The notes under the pieces are model-generated. The model saw only the letters and a list, made by a program, of their open reading frames with translations, was not told the DNA's origin and made no database searches. A DNA stretch of 64,000 nucleotides. Origin: CBDIHH01 sp965279095 (lineage in GTDB: Bacteria; Pseudomonadota; Alphaproteobacteria; Caulobacterales; Caulobacteraceae). Shown piece by piece: positions 57,537-64,000 of this stretch (its first letter is position 1; every line of letters starts with the position of its first letter). Made by a program: the position numbers and the translations under genes. The stretch covers positions 62,001 to 126,000 of the forward strand of contig CBDIHH010000003.1 in assembly GCA_965279095.1 (NCBI GenBank). The letters run 5' to 3'.

Positions 57537-58442
57537 TCACGCGACGGCCGCGGGGCCGATGATCAGCGGCTGCCCGCTGCGTCCATACCGGGCGTAGGCG
57601 TCATCCCGGCCGGCGGCCTGGCGCGTCGGCGCCGTCAGGGCCTCGGCGAAGTCTCGCTCCACAAGGTCCGCCAGCTCGCGCTCGAGCCCGGCCAGGCTGC
57701 GCGCGGTGCGGGTGCGGGTCTCGATGACCACGCCACCATGAGAGGCGCCCATCAGCATCCATGGCAGCCAGGGCGCGGCCTCTTGGACCACGGTGTCGAC
57801 ACGAAGCTCGCTGGCGCCCGCCAGCAGGGCGGCGTCCGCGCTGCTGGTCGCCACATGGCGCCGGCGCAGCCGCGGCCCCGAGGACTGATGCGGCCAGGCG
57901 ACGGGATCCAGCGGGTGGGGGCGCTCCTCGACGCCCGTCTCGGTGCGGACGATCCGGCCGTCGCGCCACGCCCATTGCGCGCGCCGATCGGCCGCCGCGG
58001 CCTCGTCCCCGGTGACCACCTCGTGCACGGTCTCCACCGTGGAGAAGGGCCGGCAGAGCAGGCCGTTGAAGGGGTTCTTGAAGCTGACCGCGGGGGCGTC
58101 GGACCCCAGGGCCGTGAACAGCAGCAGCCGCTTGCGCGCCAGGGCATAGCGGCCGTCAGACAGGCCCCAGGCGCTGCTGGTCTCGACCACGGCAAGGTTG
58201 AGCATCGGCAGGGCGTCGCGCTCGGGATCGGGCGCCGCATAGAGAGTTCCGGCCCCCACGAAGAGGGTCGGGGCGCCGTCGCGCAAGGCAGCGTCGAGGC
58301 GGCGGGAGGCGCGCAGGGCCTGCGCCGGGTCGGCCAGATCCGCACCGGGGGCGGCCGCCCGGGCGCTGGTCGCGGCCAGGGCGGCGCCGGCGGCGGCGCT
58401 GCGGATCAGGGCGCGGCGCGTGGCGACGAAGGCGTCGGACAT
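57537..58442 (-). CDS. DUF1838-like protein with Tat-type signal (4 of 4)
   Basis: The 301-residue protein has a twin-Arg-type signal (VATRRALIRSAAAGAALAATSARA) and DUF1838-like elements: VSFKNPFNGLLCRPFSTVETVHEVVTGD, and PWLPWMLMGASHGGVVIET. The middle part (HVATSSADAALLAGASELRVDTVVQEAAPW) is more divergent than in the other three copies. ATG at 58442 has GGAG eight bases upstream. It is 58 bp upstream of the seven-gene operon on the same strand and may be its first gene. A perfect palindrome at 58552-58565 lies in its promoter region. Confidence 0.78.
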   Translation of the reverse strand: MSDAFVATRRALIRSAAAGAALAATSARAAAPGADLADPAQALRASRRLDAALRDGAPTLFVGAGTLYAAPDPERDALPMLNLAVVETSSAWGLSDGRYALARKRLLLFTALGSDAPAVSFKNPFNGLLCRPFSTVETVHEVVTGDEAAAADRRAQWAWRDGRIVRTETGVEERPHPLDPVAWPHQSSGPRLRRRHVATSSADAALLAGASELRVDTVVQEAAPWLPWMLMGASHGGVVIETRTRTARSLAGLERELADLVERDFAEALTAPTRQAAGRDDAYARYGRSGQPLIIGPAAVA

Positions 58443-58551
58443 CGTGGGCTCCATGCGCGGCGCGGGATAGTCCCGCGGCGCCGTCGGTGGCCCCATAACC
58501 GGTGCGCTCCGGATGCGAAGCAAAGCAAATCGGCGGCGAGGCGGCGGTCGC

Positions 58552-58565
58552 TTCACATATGTGAA
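58552..58565. promoter_or_regulatory. Perfect 14-bp palindrome, candidate IclR operator (site 1)
   Basis: TTCACATATGTGAA lies between the divergent DUF1838 gene and the IclR gene at 58632. The identical sequence recurs at 62990-63003, in the other divergent promoter region of this block. Palindromes of this length are typical of IclR dimer sites, so the adjacent IclR protein is the likely ligand. Confidence 0.7.
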
Positions 58566-58631
58566 GGCGCCGGACTTGCGCCCGCGCGGCCTTGTGGCAC
58601 TGTGCTTGAAGACCGTGGGAGGCTAGCCGCC

Positions 58632-59399
58632 ATGACGGCCGACAACGTTAAATCCGCCGATAGGGTGCTGCGAATACTTGAGCAGCTTTCCACCGCGCCC
58701 GACGGCCTGCGGGCGGCCCAGATCGGCAAGACGCTGCAGATTCCGATTTCCAGCTGCGTCGGGCTGCTGGGCACCATGGTCAATCTGGGCTTCGTCCAGT
58801 TCGACGAGGCAGAGCGGTCCTACACCCTGACCGACAAGGTGCGGCAGATGGGCGCCGCCCTGACCCCCGCCCACCCCCTGGAGGACACCGCGATCCACTG
58901 CGCCCGCCAGCTTCACCGCGAACTGGGCATTCCGGTGGCGGTAAGCCGGCGCGTCGGGTTGTTCATCGAATGGGCCTTCACCCTTGGCCACACCCATATC
59001 CATCCCGGCTCGACCCTGCCGATCTTCAAGACGCTCAACGGCATGGCCGTGCTGTCACACATGAGCGAGGCCAAGATCGCCAATATGATCGACGCCTATA
59101 ATGAGCGTTTCGGGCGACAGATCGCCGTGCAGCCCCGCGACGTCGCCAACCGCGTTCAGCCCTACCGCGGTCGCGACTATGTCAGCGGCGGGCCCCCCGG
59201 CTTCCCGGGGATCGGCACCATCTGCTTCTACCTTCATGACAGCGCCACCGACGAGGAGGTGCTGCTCAGCCTGCTGATGCCGATCAACGAGTTGGCGACG
59301 CGCGAGCCGGCGGTGGTCCAGGCGGTGCGCCAGTGCGTGGCCCACAGGGGCGTGCAGGCGGCCCTCGTGGGCGCCCGGGCGGCGGCCGGGTCCGCCTAG
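58632..59399 (+). CDS. IclR family transcriptional regulator
   Basis: The 255-residue regulator has a winged helix (SADRVLRILEQLSTAPDGLRAAQIGKTLQIPISSCVGLLGTMVNLG in pieces, ~8-60) and an IclR effector domain (LHRELGIPVAVSRRVGLFIEWAFTLGHTHIHPG, TLPIFKTLNGMAVLSHMSEAK, PGIGTICFYLHDSAT). It is encoded divergently from the DUF1838/seven-gene operon and upstream of the FAD oxidase and hydrolase genes. The palindrome at 58552 sits at its promoter, implying autoregulation. ATG at 58632 gives a family-like N-terminus; a long frame upstream is not coding. Confidence 0.87.
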   Translation: MTADNVKSADRVLRILEQLSTAPDGLRAAQIGKTLQIPISSCVGLLGTMVNLGFVQFDEAERSYTLTDKVRQMGAALTPAHPLEDTAIHCARQLHRELGIPVAVSRRVGLFIEWAFTLGHTHIHPGSTLPIFKTLNGMAVLSHMSEAKIANMIDAYNERFGRQIAVQPRDVANRVQPYRGRDYVSGGPPGFPGIGTICFYLHDSATDEEVLLSLLMPINELATREPAVVQAVRQCVAHRGVQAALVGARAAAGSA

Positions 59400-59407
59400 C
59401 CCGCGCT

Positions 59408-59446
59408 GACCAAACCGGATGCGGCGGTCGGTTTGGTCTCGCATCC
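59408..59446 (+). promoter_or_regulatory. Nested inverted repeats upstream of the FAD oxidase
   Basis: GACCAAACCG at 59408-59417 pairs with CGGTTTGGTC at 59429-59438 (10 bp, 11-base loop). GGATGC at 59417-59422 pairs with GCATCC at 59441-59446. It lies just after the IclR stop and 80-120 bp before the FAD oxidase ATG. It could be a terminator of the regulator, an operator, or RNA structure; no T run follows. Confidence 0.4.
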
Positions 59447-59528
59447 AGTCCCCGGACAAGGCTATGTTTTAGCCCATCGACACCCGGCGCGTCCGTGCTA
59501 CGGCGGGCTGTAGGCCAAGGAACCGATC

Positions 59529-61124
59529 ATGCTCGACACCGCCCCCGCCTCTTCATCTCCCGTGCTGGACCAGCTGCGCCAGATCCTCGGCCAGGACGGA
59601 GTCGACCAGAGCGAGAAGACCCTGGCCCTGTACAGCCAGGACATCTGGAAGACGGGCAAGCGGGCTGAGGTGATCGCCTCGCCGAAGTCGATCGACGACC
59701 TCGCGCGCACCGTGGCCGCCGCCCACAGCCACGGCCACGCCGTCGCCATCCGCGGCGCCGGGATGAGCTACACCGAGGGCTATATCCCGACCCAGGACAG
59801 CGCCATCCTGCTGGATATGTCGAAGATGGACCGCATCCTCGACATATCGCCGGACGACATGTCCGTGACGGTCGAGGCCGGCTGCACCTGGAACGCGCTG
59901 AACGAGGCGCTGAAACCGCATGGCCTGCGGGCGCCGTTCTGGGGACCGCTGTCGGGCATCCAGTCCACCATCGGCGGCGCGATCAGCCACTACAACGCCA
60001 TCTTCGGCGCTGGCCACTACGGCACCAGCGCCGAGAGCGTGATCGGTCTCAGCGTCGTTCTGGCCGACGGCTCGGTGCTTCGCACCGGCGCGCGGCGCGT
60101 CGGCAAGGATGCCCGCCCGGCGCCCTACTACCGGTTCTATGGGCCGGACCTGACCGGCCTGTTCACCGGAGATTGCGGGGCGTTCGGGGTCAAGGCCGAG
60201 ATCACCCTGCGCCTGATCCGCCGCCCGGCCCACACCGACGAGGCCTCGTTCGCCTTTGACGACTACAAGAGCTGGATCGCCGCCGCGTCCGAGATCGCCC
60301 GCGCCAGCGTCGCCGCCGAGATGTTCGGCTTCGACCCCCGGGTCGCCGCCCAGCGCATGAAGCGGGCCTCGGTGGCCCAGGACGTCAAGACCCTCGGCAA
60401 GGTCATCAAGAGCGGCTCCTCCCTGATGCAGGGGGTCAAGGACGCCGCCAAGATCGCCATGGCCGGCCGCGACTTCATCACCCGGTCGGATTACACCTTC
60501 CACGTCTTCTGCGAGGGCCGCTCGCAGGCCGGCATGGCCGCCGACATGGCCGAGGTGCGGGCCATCGTCGAGCGGGCCGGCGGGCGCGAGATCAGCAACA
60601 CCATCGCCCGGGTGATCCGCGCCGAGCCCTTCCCGCCGCCCAACAGCGTCCTCGGCCCCAATGGCGAGCGCTGGGTGCCGGTGCACGGCATGGTCGCCCT
60701 GTCCGACGCCGAGGCGGCCTTCGCGGCCCTGGAGGCGACCTTCGCGGGCATGGCTGACGACTTCGCCAAATACGACATCGACTACGGCTATCTGATCACC
60801 ACCCTGTCGACCAACGTCTTCCTCATCGAGCCGGTGTTCTACTGGCCCGAAGCGCGCGAGCCCGTGCACGAGGCGTTGATGGATCCGGCCATCATGGCGA
60901 AGATGCCCGTCTCTCCCCCCAATCCCGAGGCCACCGCCGCGGTGGGCCGGGCGCGCCGGGCCGCCATCGACACCATGCAGACGTTCGGCTCATCGCATCA
61001 GCAGATCGGCCGCACCTACCCGTATCTGGAGCGGATGGACGCGCCGACCCAGGCGCTGCTGCACGCCCTGAAGGCGCAGCTTGATCCCGAACGTCGGCTC
61101 AACACCGGGGGCCTCGGCCTGTGA
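59529..61124 (+). CDS. FAD-linked oxidase (PCMH-type, GlcD-like)
   Basis: The 531-residue flavoprotein has the PCMH FAD domain in the first 230 residues: IRGAGMSYTEGYIPTQDSAILLDMSKMDRILDISPDDMSVTVEAGCTWNALNEAL in pieces, and GPLSGIQSTIGGAISHYNAIFGAGHYGTSAESVIGLSVVLADGSVLRTG (split). The C-terminal end DPERRLNTGGLGL is that of the GlcD/D-lactate dehydrogenase group. These enzymes oxidise hydroxy acids or alcohols with FAD. It overlaps the following hydrolase by GTGA, so they form an operon. Nothing shows a covalent FAD His motif clearly. Confidence 0.87.
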   Translation: MLDTAPASSSPVLDQLRQILGQDGVDQSEKTLALYSQDIWKTGKRAEVIASPKSIDDLARTVAAAHSHGHAVAIRGAGMSYTEGYIPTQDSAILLDMSKMDRILDISPDDMSVTVEAGCTWNALNEALKPHGLRAPFWGPLSGIQSTIGGAISHYNAIFGAGHYGTSAESVIGLSVVLADGSVLRTGARRVGKDARPAPYYRFYGPDLTGLFTGDCGAFGVKAEITLRLIRRPAHTDEASFAFDDYKSWIAAASEIARASVAAEMFGFDPRVAAQRMKRASVAQDVKTLGKVIKSGSSLMQGVKDAAKIAMAGRDFITRSDYTFHVFCEGRSQAGMAADMAEVRAIVERAGGREISNTIARVIRAEPFPPPNSVLGPNGERWVPVHGMVALSDAEAAFAALEATFAGMADDFAKYDIDYGYLITTLSTNVFLIEPVFYWPEAREPVHEALMDPAIMAKMPVSPPNPEATAAVGRARRAAIDTMQTFGSSHQQIGRTYPYLERMDAPTQALLHALKAQLDPERRLNTGGLGL

Positions 61125-61951
61125 GCGGGATGCTCGGACCCCACCCCGCCGCGCCGAAATTGAAGCGGGCCTATGCCGACGGGCCGCAGGGCCAGGTGCA
61201 CTATTACGACAGCCAGGGCGACGGCCCGGTGCTGCTGATGATTCACCAGTCGCCGACCTCGTCGATGGACTATTCGGCGACTTTCGACGGGTTCGTGGCC
61301 GCCGGGCTACGAATCATCGCCATGGACACGCCCGGCATGGGCCTGTCCGACGCCCCGGCCGCGGAGCCGACCATCGCCGACTTCGCCGCCGCGGCGCCGG
61401 CGGTGCTGGACCACGCCGGCGTCCGGCAGGCTGACGTCATCGGCCACCACACCGGCGCCCAGATCGCCGTCGAGGCGGCGGCCCGCTATCCCGACCGCTT
61501 CCGCAAGATCGTCCTCTACGGCGTGCCGGTGATGACGCCTGAGGAAATGAAGGGCTACTGGGACAGGATCGTGCCCCACGAGAAGCAGGGCGCCGTCCAC
61601 CACCCCAAGGATGACGGCAGCCATCTGGTTGACCAGTTCACCCGCTTCGTCCGCTTCGCCGACGCCGTCACCGCCCAGCGCATGCTGATTTCCGCGCTCA
61701 ACGCCGGACCGACCTGGTGGTACGGGCACAACGCCGCCCTGACCCACGACATGGTCCCCGCCCTCAAGGCCGCGCCCCATCCGGTCCTGCTGCTCAGCAA
61801 CACCGACGAGATGCTGGACTCCAACACCCGGGCGGCCCAGGCGGTGCGCCCGGACGCCGAGTTTGTGATGCTGGACAAGGCCTGCGCCATCGCCATGGAC
61901 GGCGACCCGCAGGGGTTCGTGGACGCGGTGGTGCGATTCCTGAGGGCCTGA
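61121..61951 (+). CDS. Alpha/beta-hydrolase-fold protein with a GHHTG elbow
   Basis: The 276-residue protein has an alpha/beta hydrolase plan (LLMIHQSPTSSMDYSATFDGF, MDTPGMGLSDAP, AQIAVEAAARYPDRFRKIVLYG, HPVLLLSNTDEMLD), but the nucleophile elbow reads IGHHTGAQ, with His where Ser is normally found. The His near the C-terminus is also missing (LDKACAIAMDGDPQGF). A normal Ser-His-Asp triad is therefore not present. It may be a cofactor-free oxygenase, decarboxylase or binding protein. The start is the GTG at 61121, overlapping the FAD oxidase stop; an ATG 9 bases on is possible. Confidence 0.82.
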   Translation: MSGMLGPHPAAPKLKRAYADGPQGQVHYYDSQGDGPVLLMIHQSPTSSMDYSATFDGFVAAGLRIIAMDTPGMGLSDAPAAEPTIADFAAAAPAVLDHAGVRQADVIGHHTGAQIAVEAAARYPDRFRKIVLYGVPVMTPEEMKGYWDRIVPHEKQGAVHHPKDDGSHLVDQFTRFVRFADAVTAQRMLISALNAGPTWWYGHNAALTHDMVPALKAAPHPVLLLSNTDEMLDSNTRAAQAVRPDAEFVMLDKACAIAMDGDPQGFVDAVVRFLRA

Positions 61952-61964
61952 GGGCCTGAGGGCC
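61941..61964. repeat. Three direct copies of TGAGGGCC at the end of the hydrolase gene
   Basis: The 8-base unit TGAGGGCC occurs three times without gaps and overlaps the last codons and the TGA of the hydrolase at 61121. As the unit is not a multiple of three, slippage would change the C-terminus. Confidence 0.8.
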
Positions 61965-61972
61965 TCGCCAAC

Positions 61973-62908
61973 CTAGCTCTGGCTGACGCGGCCGCCCATC
62001 ACCAGCAGCTCATTGGCCAGCACGGTGTCGAAGCCCGCCGGGTCGTCGAGCATGACGAAGTGCCCGGCGTCCTTGAAGACCACGGCGCGGGCCCCCGGAT
62101 GCGCCTGGCGGATCTCGGCGGTTTGGGTCGGCCAGCGGGCGGAATTGATGATCGACAAGGGTGTGGTCGCCATCGTCGCCAGGGTCGAGCGGATGTCGAC
62201 GGCGGCCATGGCGGCCCCGGCGGCCTCGGCGATCGCCCGCGGGCCGGCGGCCATGGCGTCGGCGATCCTGTCCGCCAGCACGGGGTCGGCGCTCGGCAGG
62301 AACATGCCGTCTCGAACCATCTTGCGCGTGGTTGCGGCGAAATCCGCGGCCGGCGGGCGCGGTTTGCCATCCCCCCTCATGGGCGCCGTGGTGAACAGGA
62401 TGTCCACCGGGACAACCCCGGCCAGGGCCCCGGCCGGCATGCGCGCCCCGGCGACGCAGACGATGACCCCGCCCATGGAATGACCCACCAGGGTGACCTT
62501 TCGCCCCGGGGCGGCGGCCGCGGCGACCCGGGCGACATCGTCGGCATAGGCCGCCATCGTCCAGTCCTTGCGGGTCTTGTCCGACTGGCCATGGCCGGGC
62601 AGGTCCAGGGCGATCACCTGGTGGGTGGCGGAGAAGCGCTTGATCTGCGGCGCCCAGTAGCTGGAGTCGCACATCCAGCCGTGCACCAGCACCAGGGTTT
62701 CGGGCCCCTCGCCGAAGCTGTTCCAGCGGATGCGCTGACCGTCCGCGGCCTCGGCCCAGCCGGAGCGGCTGGCCCGCGGCATGTCCGATGCGAACAGGGC
62801 GGTAGACCGCGTATCGGCCGTGGCGGCGAGGGGGGACGCGGCGCCGGCGGCGACGGCCGCGGCCAGCACGGCCCGGCGGTGCGGTTTCGGGGTTTCGGCG
62901 GAGCGCAT
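61973..62908 (-). CDS. Tat-exported alpha/beta hydrolase
   Basis: The 311-residue protein has a Tat-like signal (PHRRAVLAAAVAAGAASPLAATA) and a complete hydrolase triad: LVLVHGWMCDSSYW as oxyanion loop, DLPGHGQSDK, the nucleophile VGHSMGGVIVCV, and a terminal KDAGHFVMLDDPAGF with the His. It would hydrolyse an ester or lactone in the periplasm. It is divergent from the TonB-dependent receptor, and the palindrome at 62990 lies in the shared promoter region. Regulation by the same IclR protein is inferred. Confidence 0.87.
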   Translation of the reverse strand: MRSAETPKPHRRAVLAAAVAAGAASPLAATADTRSTALFASDMPRASRSGWAEAADGQRIRWNSFGEGPETLVLVHGWMCDSSYWAPQIKRFSATHQVIALDLPGHGQSDKTRKDWTMAAYADDVARVAAAAAPGRKVTLVGHSMGGVIVCVAGARMPAGALAGVVPVDILFTTAPMRGDGKPRPPAADFAATTRKMVRDGMFLPSADPVLADRIADAMAAGPRAIAEAAGAAMAAVDIRSTLATMATTPLSIINSARWPTQTAEIRQAHPGARAVVFKDAGHFVMLDDPAGFDTVLANELLVMGGRVSQS

Positions 62909-62989
62909 TCGAGCCTCTCAAGCTAGCCGGTCGTCAGGGGCATCATGGCGCGATCGCGACGGCCGCGCCACCACCCCCGCCGAACGCGG

Positions 62990-63003
62990 TTCACATATGT
63001 GAA
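62990..63003. promoter_or_regulatory. Perfect 14-bp palindrome, candidate IclR operator (site 2)
   Basis: TTCACATATGTGAA is identical to the site at 58552-58565. It lies between the divergent hydrolase (start 62908) and TonB receptor (start 63131) genes, about 80 and 130 bp from them. It links the uptake receptor and hydrolase to the regulon of the IclR protein at 58632. Confidence 0.7.
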
Positions 63004-63130
63004 GCGGATGCCGACGCTTTGCCGTTTCGGCTACCGTCGTAATTTGATGCGGTCCAAGTCTCTATGCAGGCATTCCGCGCGCCAAGGCCCTGCGGGGCAC
63101 AAAACCAAGGCGCTTAACAGGGGGACATAC

Positions 63131-64000
63131 ATGAATCGCACACGACTGATGAGCTGCGCCGCGGCCGGCGTTCTGTCGGCGATGGCGGTCGGCCAGGGCG
63201 CCTTCGCCCAGGACAACGCCCGCAAGCCTGCCGCCCAGGCCAGTTCCAGCCAGCTGGAAGAGATCACCGTCACTGCCCAGCGGCGCGAGCAGAACCTGCA
63301 GATCGTGCCCGTGGCCGTCAGCGCCTTCACCTCGTCGGAGCTCGAACGGCGCGAGGTCGACAACTCCACCGAGCTGCTCAAATTCATCCCGAACGTCGCC
63401 AGCTACAACAACGGCGGCCAACAGGGCCAGGCCAACTACTTCTTCCGCGGGGTCGGCACTCCCGACGGATTGCAGACCTTCGACTCGCCGGTGGTGACCT
63501 ATCTGGACGATATCGTGCTCGGCCGGATCACCGGGTCCAATATTCAGTTCCTCGATCTGGATCGGATCGAAGTCCTCCGCGGACCCCAGGGCACCCTGTT
63601 CGGCCGCAACGTGACCGGGGGCGCCATCGCCTATTATACGCGCAAGCCAGGGCCTGAGCGGCGCCTTTCGGTGACCGCGAAATATGGCTCCCGCAACCAC
63701 CAGGAGCTGCGCGGCTCGGTGGACATTCCCCTCAGCGACAGCTTCTTCACCAGCTTGACGGCCTACGCCCTCAAGGAAGACGGCGCCATGAAGAGCCGCT
63801 TCAATGGCGAGACCTTCGGGGACGTCGACAACCGCGGCGTCCGGTTGGCCTTGCGGTACAATCCCAGCGAGACCTTCGACTGGAACTTCGGGGTCGATTA
63901 TTCCGAACAGGTGGGGGGCGTCTTCGGCGCGCCCGGCGATCTGACCTCGCCGACCCCGCGCAACACCGAGCGGGGCACCTACTTCAAGGACTTCTTCGCC
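63131..64000 (+). CDS. TonB-dependent receptor (N-terminal part, runs off the window)
   Basis: An open frame of 290 codons continues to the right edge. The protein starts with a signal peptide (about 1-26: RLMSCAAAGVLSAMAVGQGAFAQ), followed by a TonB box-like EEITVTAQRREQNLQIVPVAVSAF and a plug domain with LKFIPNVASYNNGGQQGQANYFFRGVG in pieces, DIVLGRITGSNIQFLDLDRIEVLRGPQGTLFGRNVTGGAIAYYTRKP (split), and the start of the beta barrel. This is the Sphingomonad/Caulobacter type of receptor for hydrophobic or plant-derived compounds. AGGGGGACATAC precedes the ATG. The ligand is unknown; the shared palindrome suggests the substrate of this island. Confidence 0.92.
   Translation, partial: MNRTRLMSCAAAGVLSAMAVGQGAFAQDNARKPAAQASSSQLEEITVTAQRREQNLQIVPVAVSAFTSSELERREVDNSTELLKFIPNVASYNNGGQQGQANYFFRGVGTPDGLQTFDSPVVTYLDDIVLGRITGSNIQFLDLDRIEVLRGPQGTLFGRNVTGGAIAYYTRKPGPERRLSVTAKYGSRNHQELRGSVDIPLSDSFFTSLTAYALKEDGAMKSRFNGETFGDVDNRGVRLALRYNPSETFDWNFGVDYSEQVGGVFGAPGDLTSPTPRNTERGTYFKDFFA

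Overview
The window is high-GC bacterial DNA. The genes are tightly packed, with many 1-4 bp ATGA/GTGA/TGATG overlaps. The gene content points to an alphaproteobacterium, most likely Caulobacterales such as Phenylobacterium or Caulobacter: an ECF sigma/ChrR pair with lipid-methylation genes, a FliK plus FlhB-like pair, several IclR regulators, GPH and Spns-type MFS carriers, a TonB-dependent receptor and many Tat-type signal peptides. The taxonomic call is inference. The first ~270 bp are clearly less GC-rich and hold the tail of a different gene. No tRNA, rRNA, CRISPR array or insertion sequence was seen.

Region 0.3-8.4 kb is a membrane-lipid stress cluster. An ECF11-like sigma factor and its zinc anti-sigma factor ChrR start a seven-gene run: hydrolase, DUF1295 membrane protein, cyclopropane-synthase-like methyltransferase, DUF2177 membrane protein and a second, full-length cyclopropane synthase. 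An FAD amine-oxidase-like protein and a DUF1365 protein are transcribed divergently. Two back-to-back promoter-like sequences lie between the halves. Region 8.4-13.3 kb is housekeeping: a 148-bp tandem repeat, a small methyltransferase, a Pro/Ala-rich anchored protein, FliK with an FlhB-like tail protein, and an acyltransferase.

Region 13.3-64 kb reads as one large catabolic and uptake island with few named pathways. It contains: (a) an IclR-linked operon of amidohydrolase-like protein, acyl-CoA synthetase, Spns MFS and secreted protein (13.3-18.7 kb); (b) an IclR-linked operon of two LigJ-like amidohydrolases, a luciferase-like monooxygenase, a ureidoglycolate-lyase-like protein and an orphan solute-binding protein (19.6-25.8 kb); (c) GPH/MFS/POT transporters and four DUF1838 proteins (26-41 kb); (d) a LysR-linked run of luciferase-like oxidoreductase, beta-hydroxyacid dehydrogenase, CocE hydrolase, VOC protein and DUF1330 protein (41.5-47.9 kb); (e) a triple-RidA fusion and an SDR (48-50.2 kb); (f) a seven-gene operon with two amidohydrolase/MIP18 (DUF59) pairs, two acyl-CoA synthetases and a metal-motif-poor amidohydrolase paralogue (50.3-57.5 kb); (g) an IclR regulator, an FAD oxidase, two alpha/beta hydrolases, a fourth DUF1838 protein and a TonB receptor, which share a perfect 14-bp palindrome at two divergent promoters (57.5-64 kb).

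A working model, which is inference: the TonB receptor brings a hydrophobic or cyclic substrate into the periplasm. Tat-exported enzymes (three DUF1838 proteins, one amidohydrolase, one hydrolase) act on it there. MFS carriers then move products inward, and flavin oxygenases, hydrolases and CoA ligases continue the breakdown in the cytoplasm. The substrate cannot be named from sequence. A small VapBC module and several palindromic repeat elements are scattered between the blocks.
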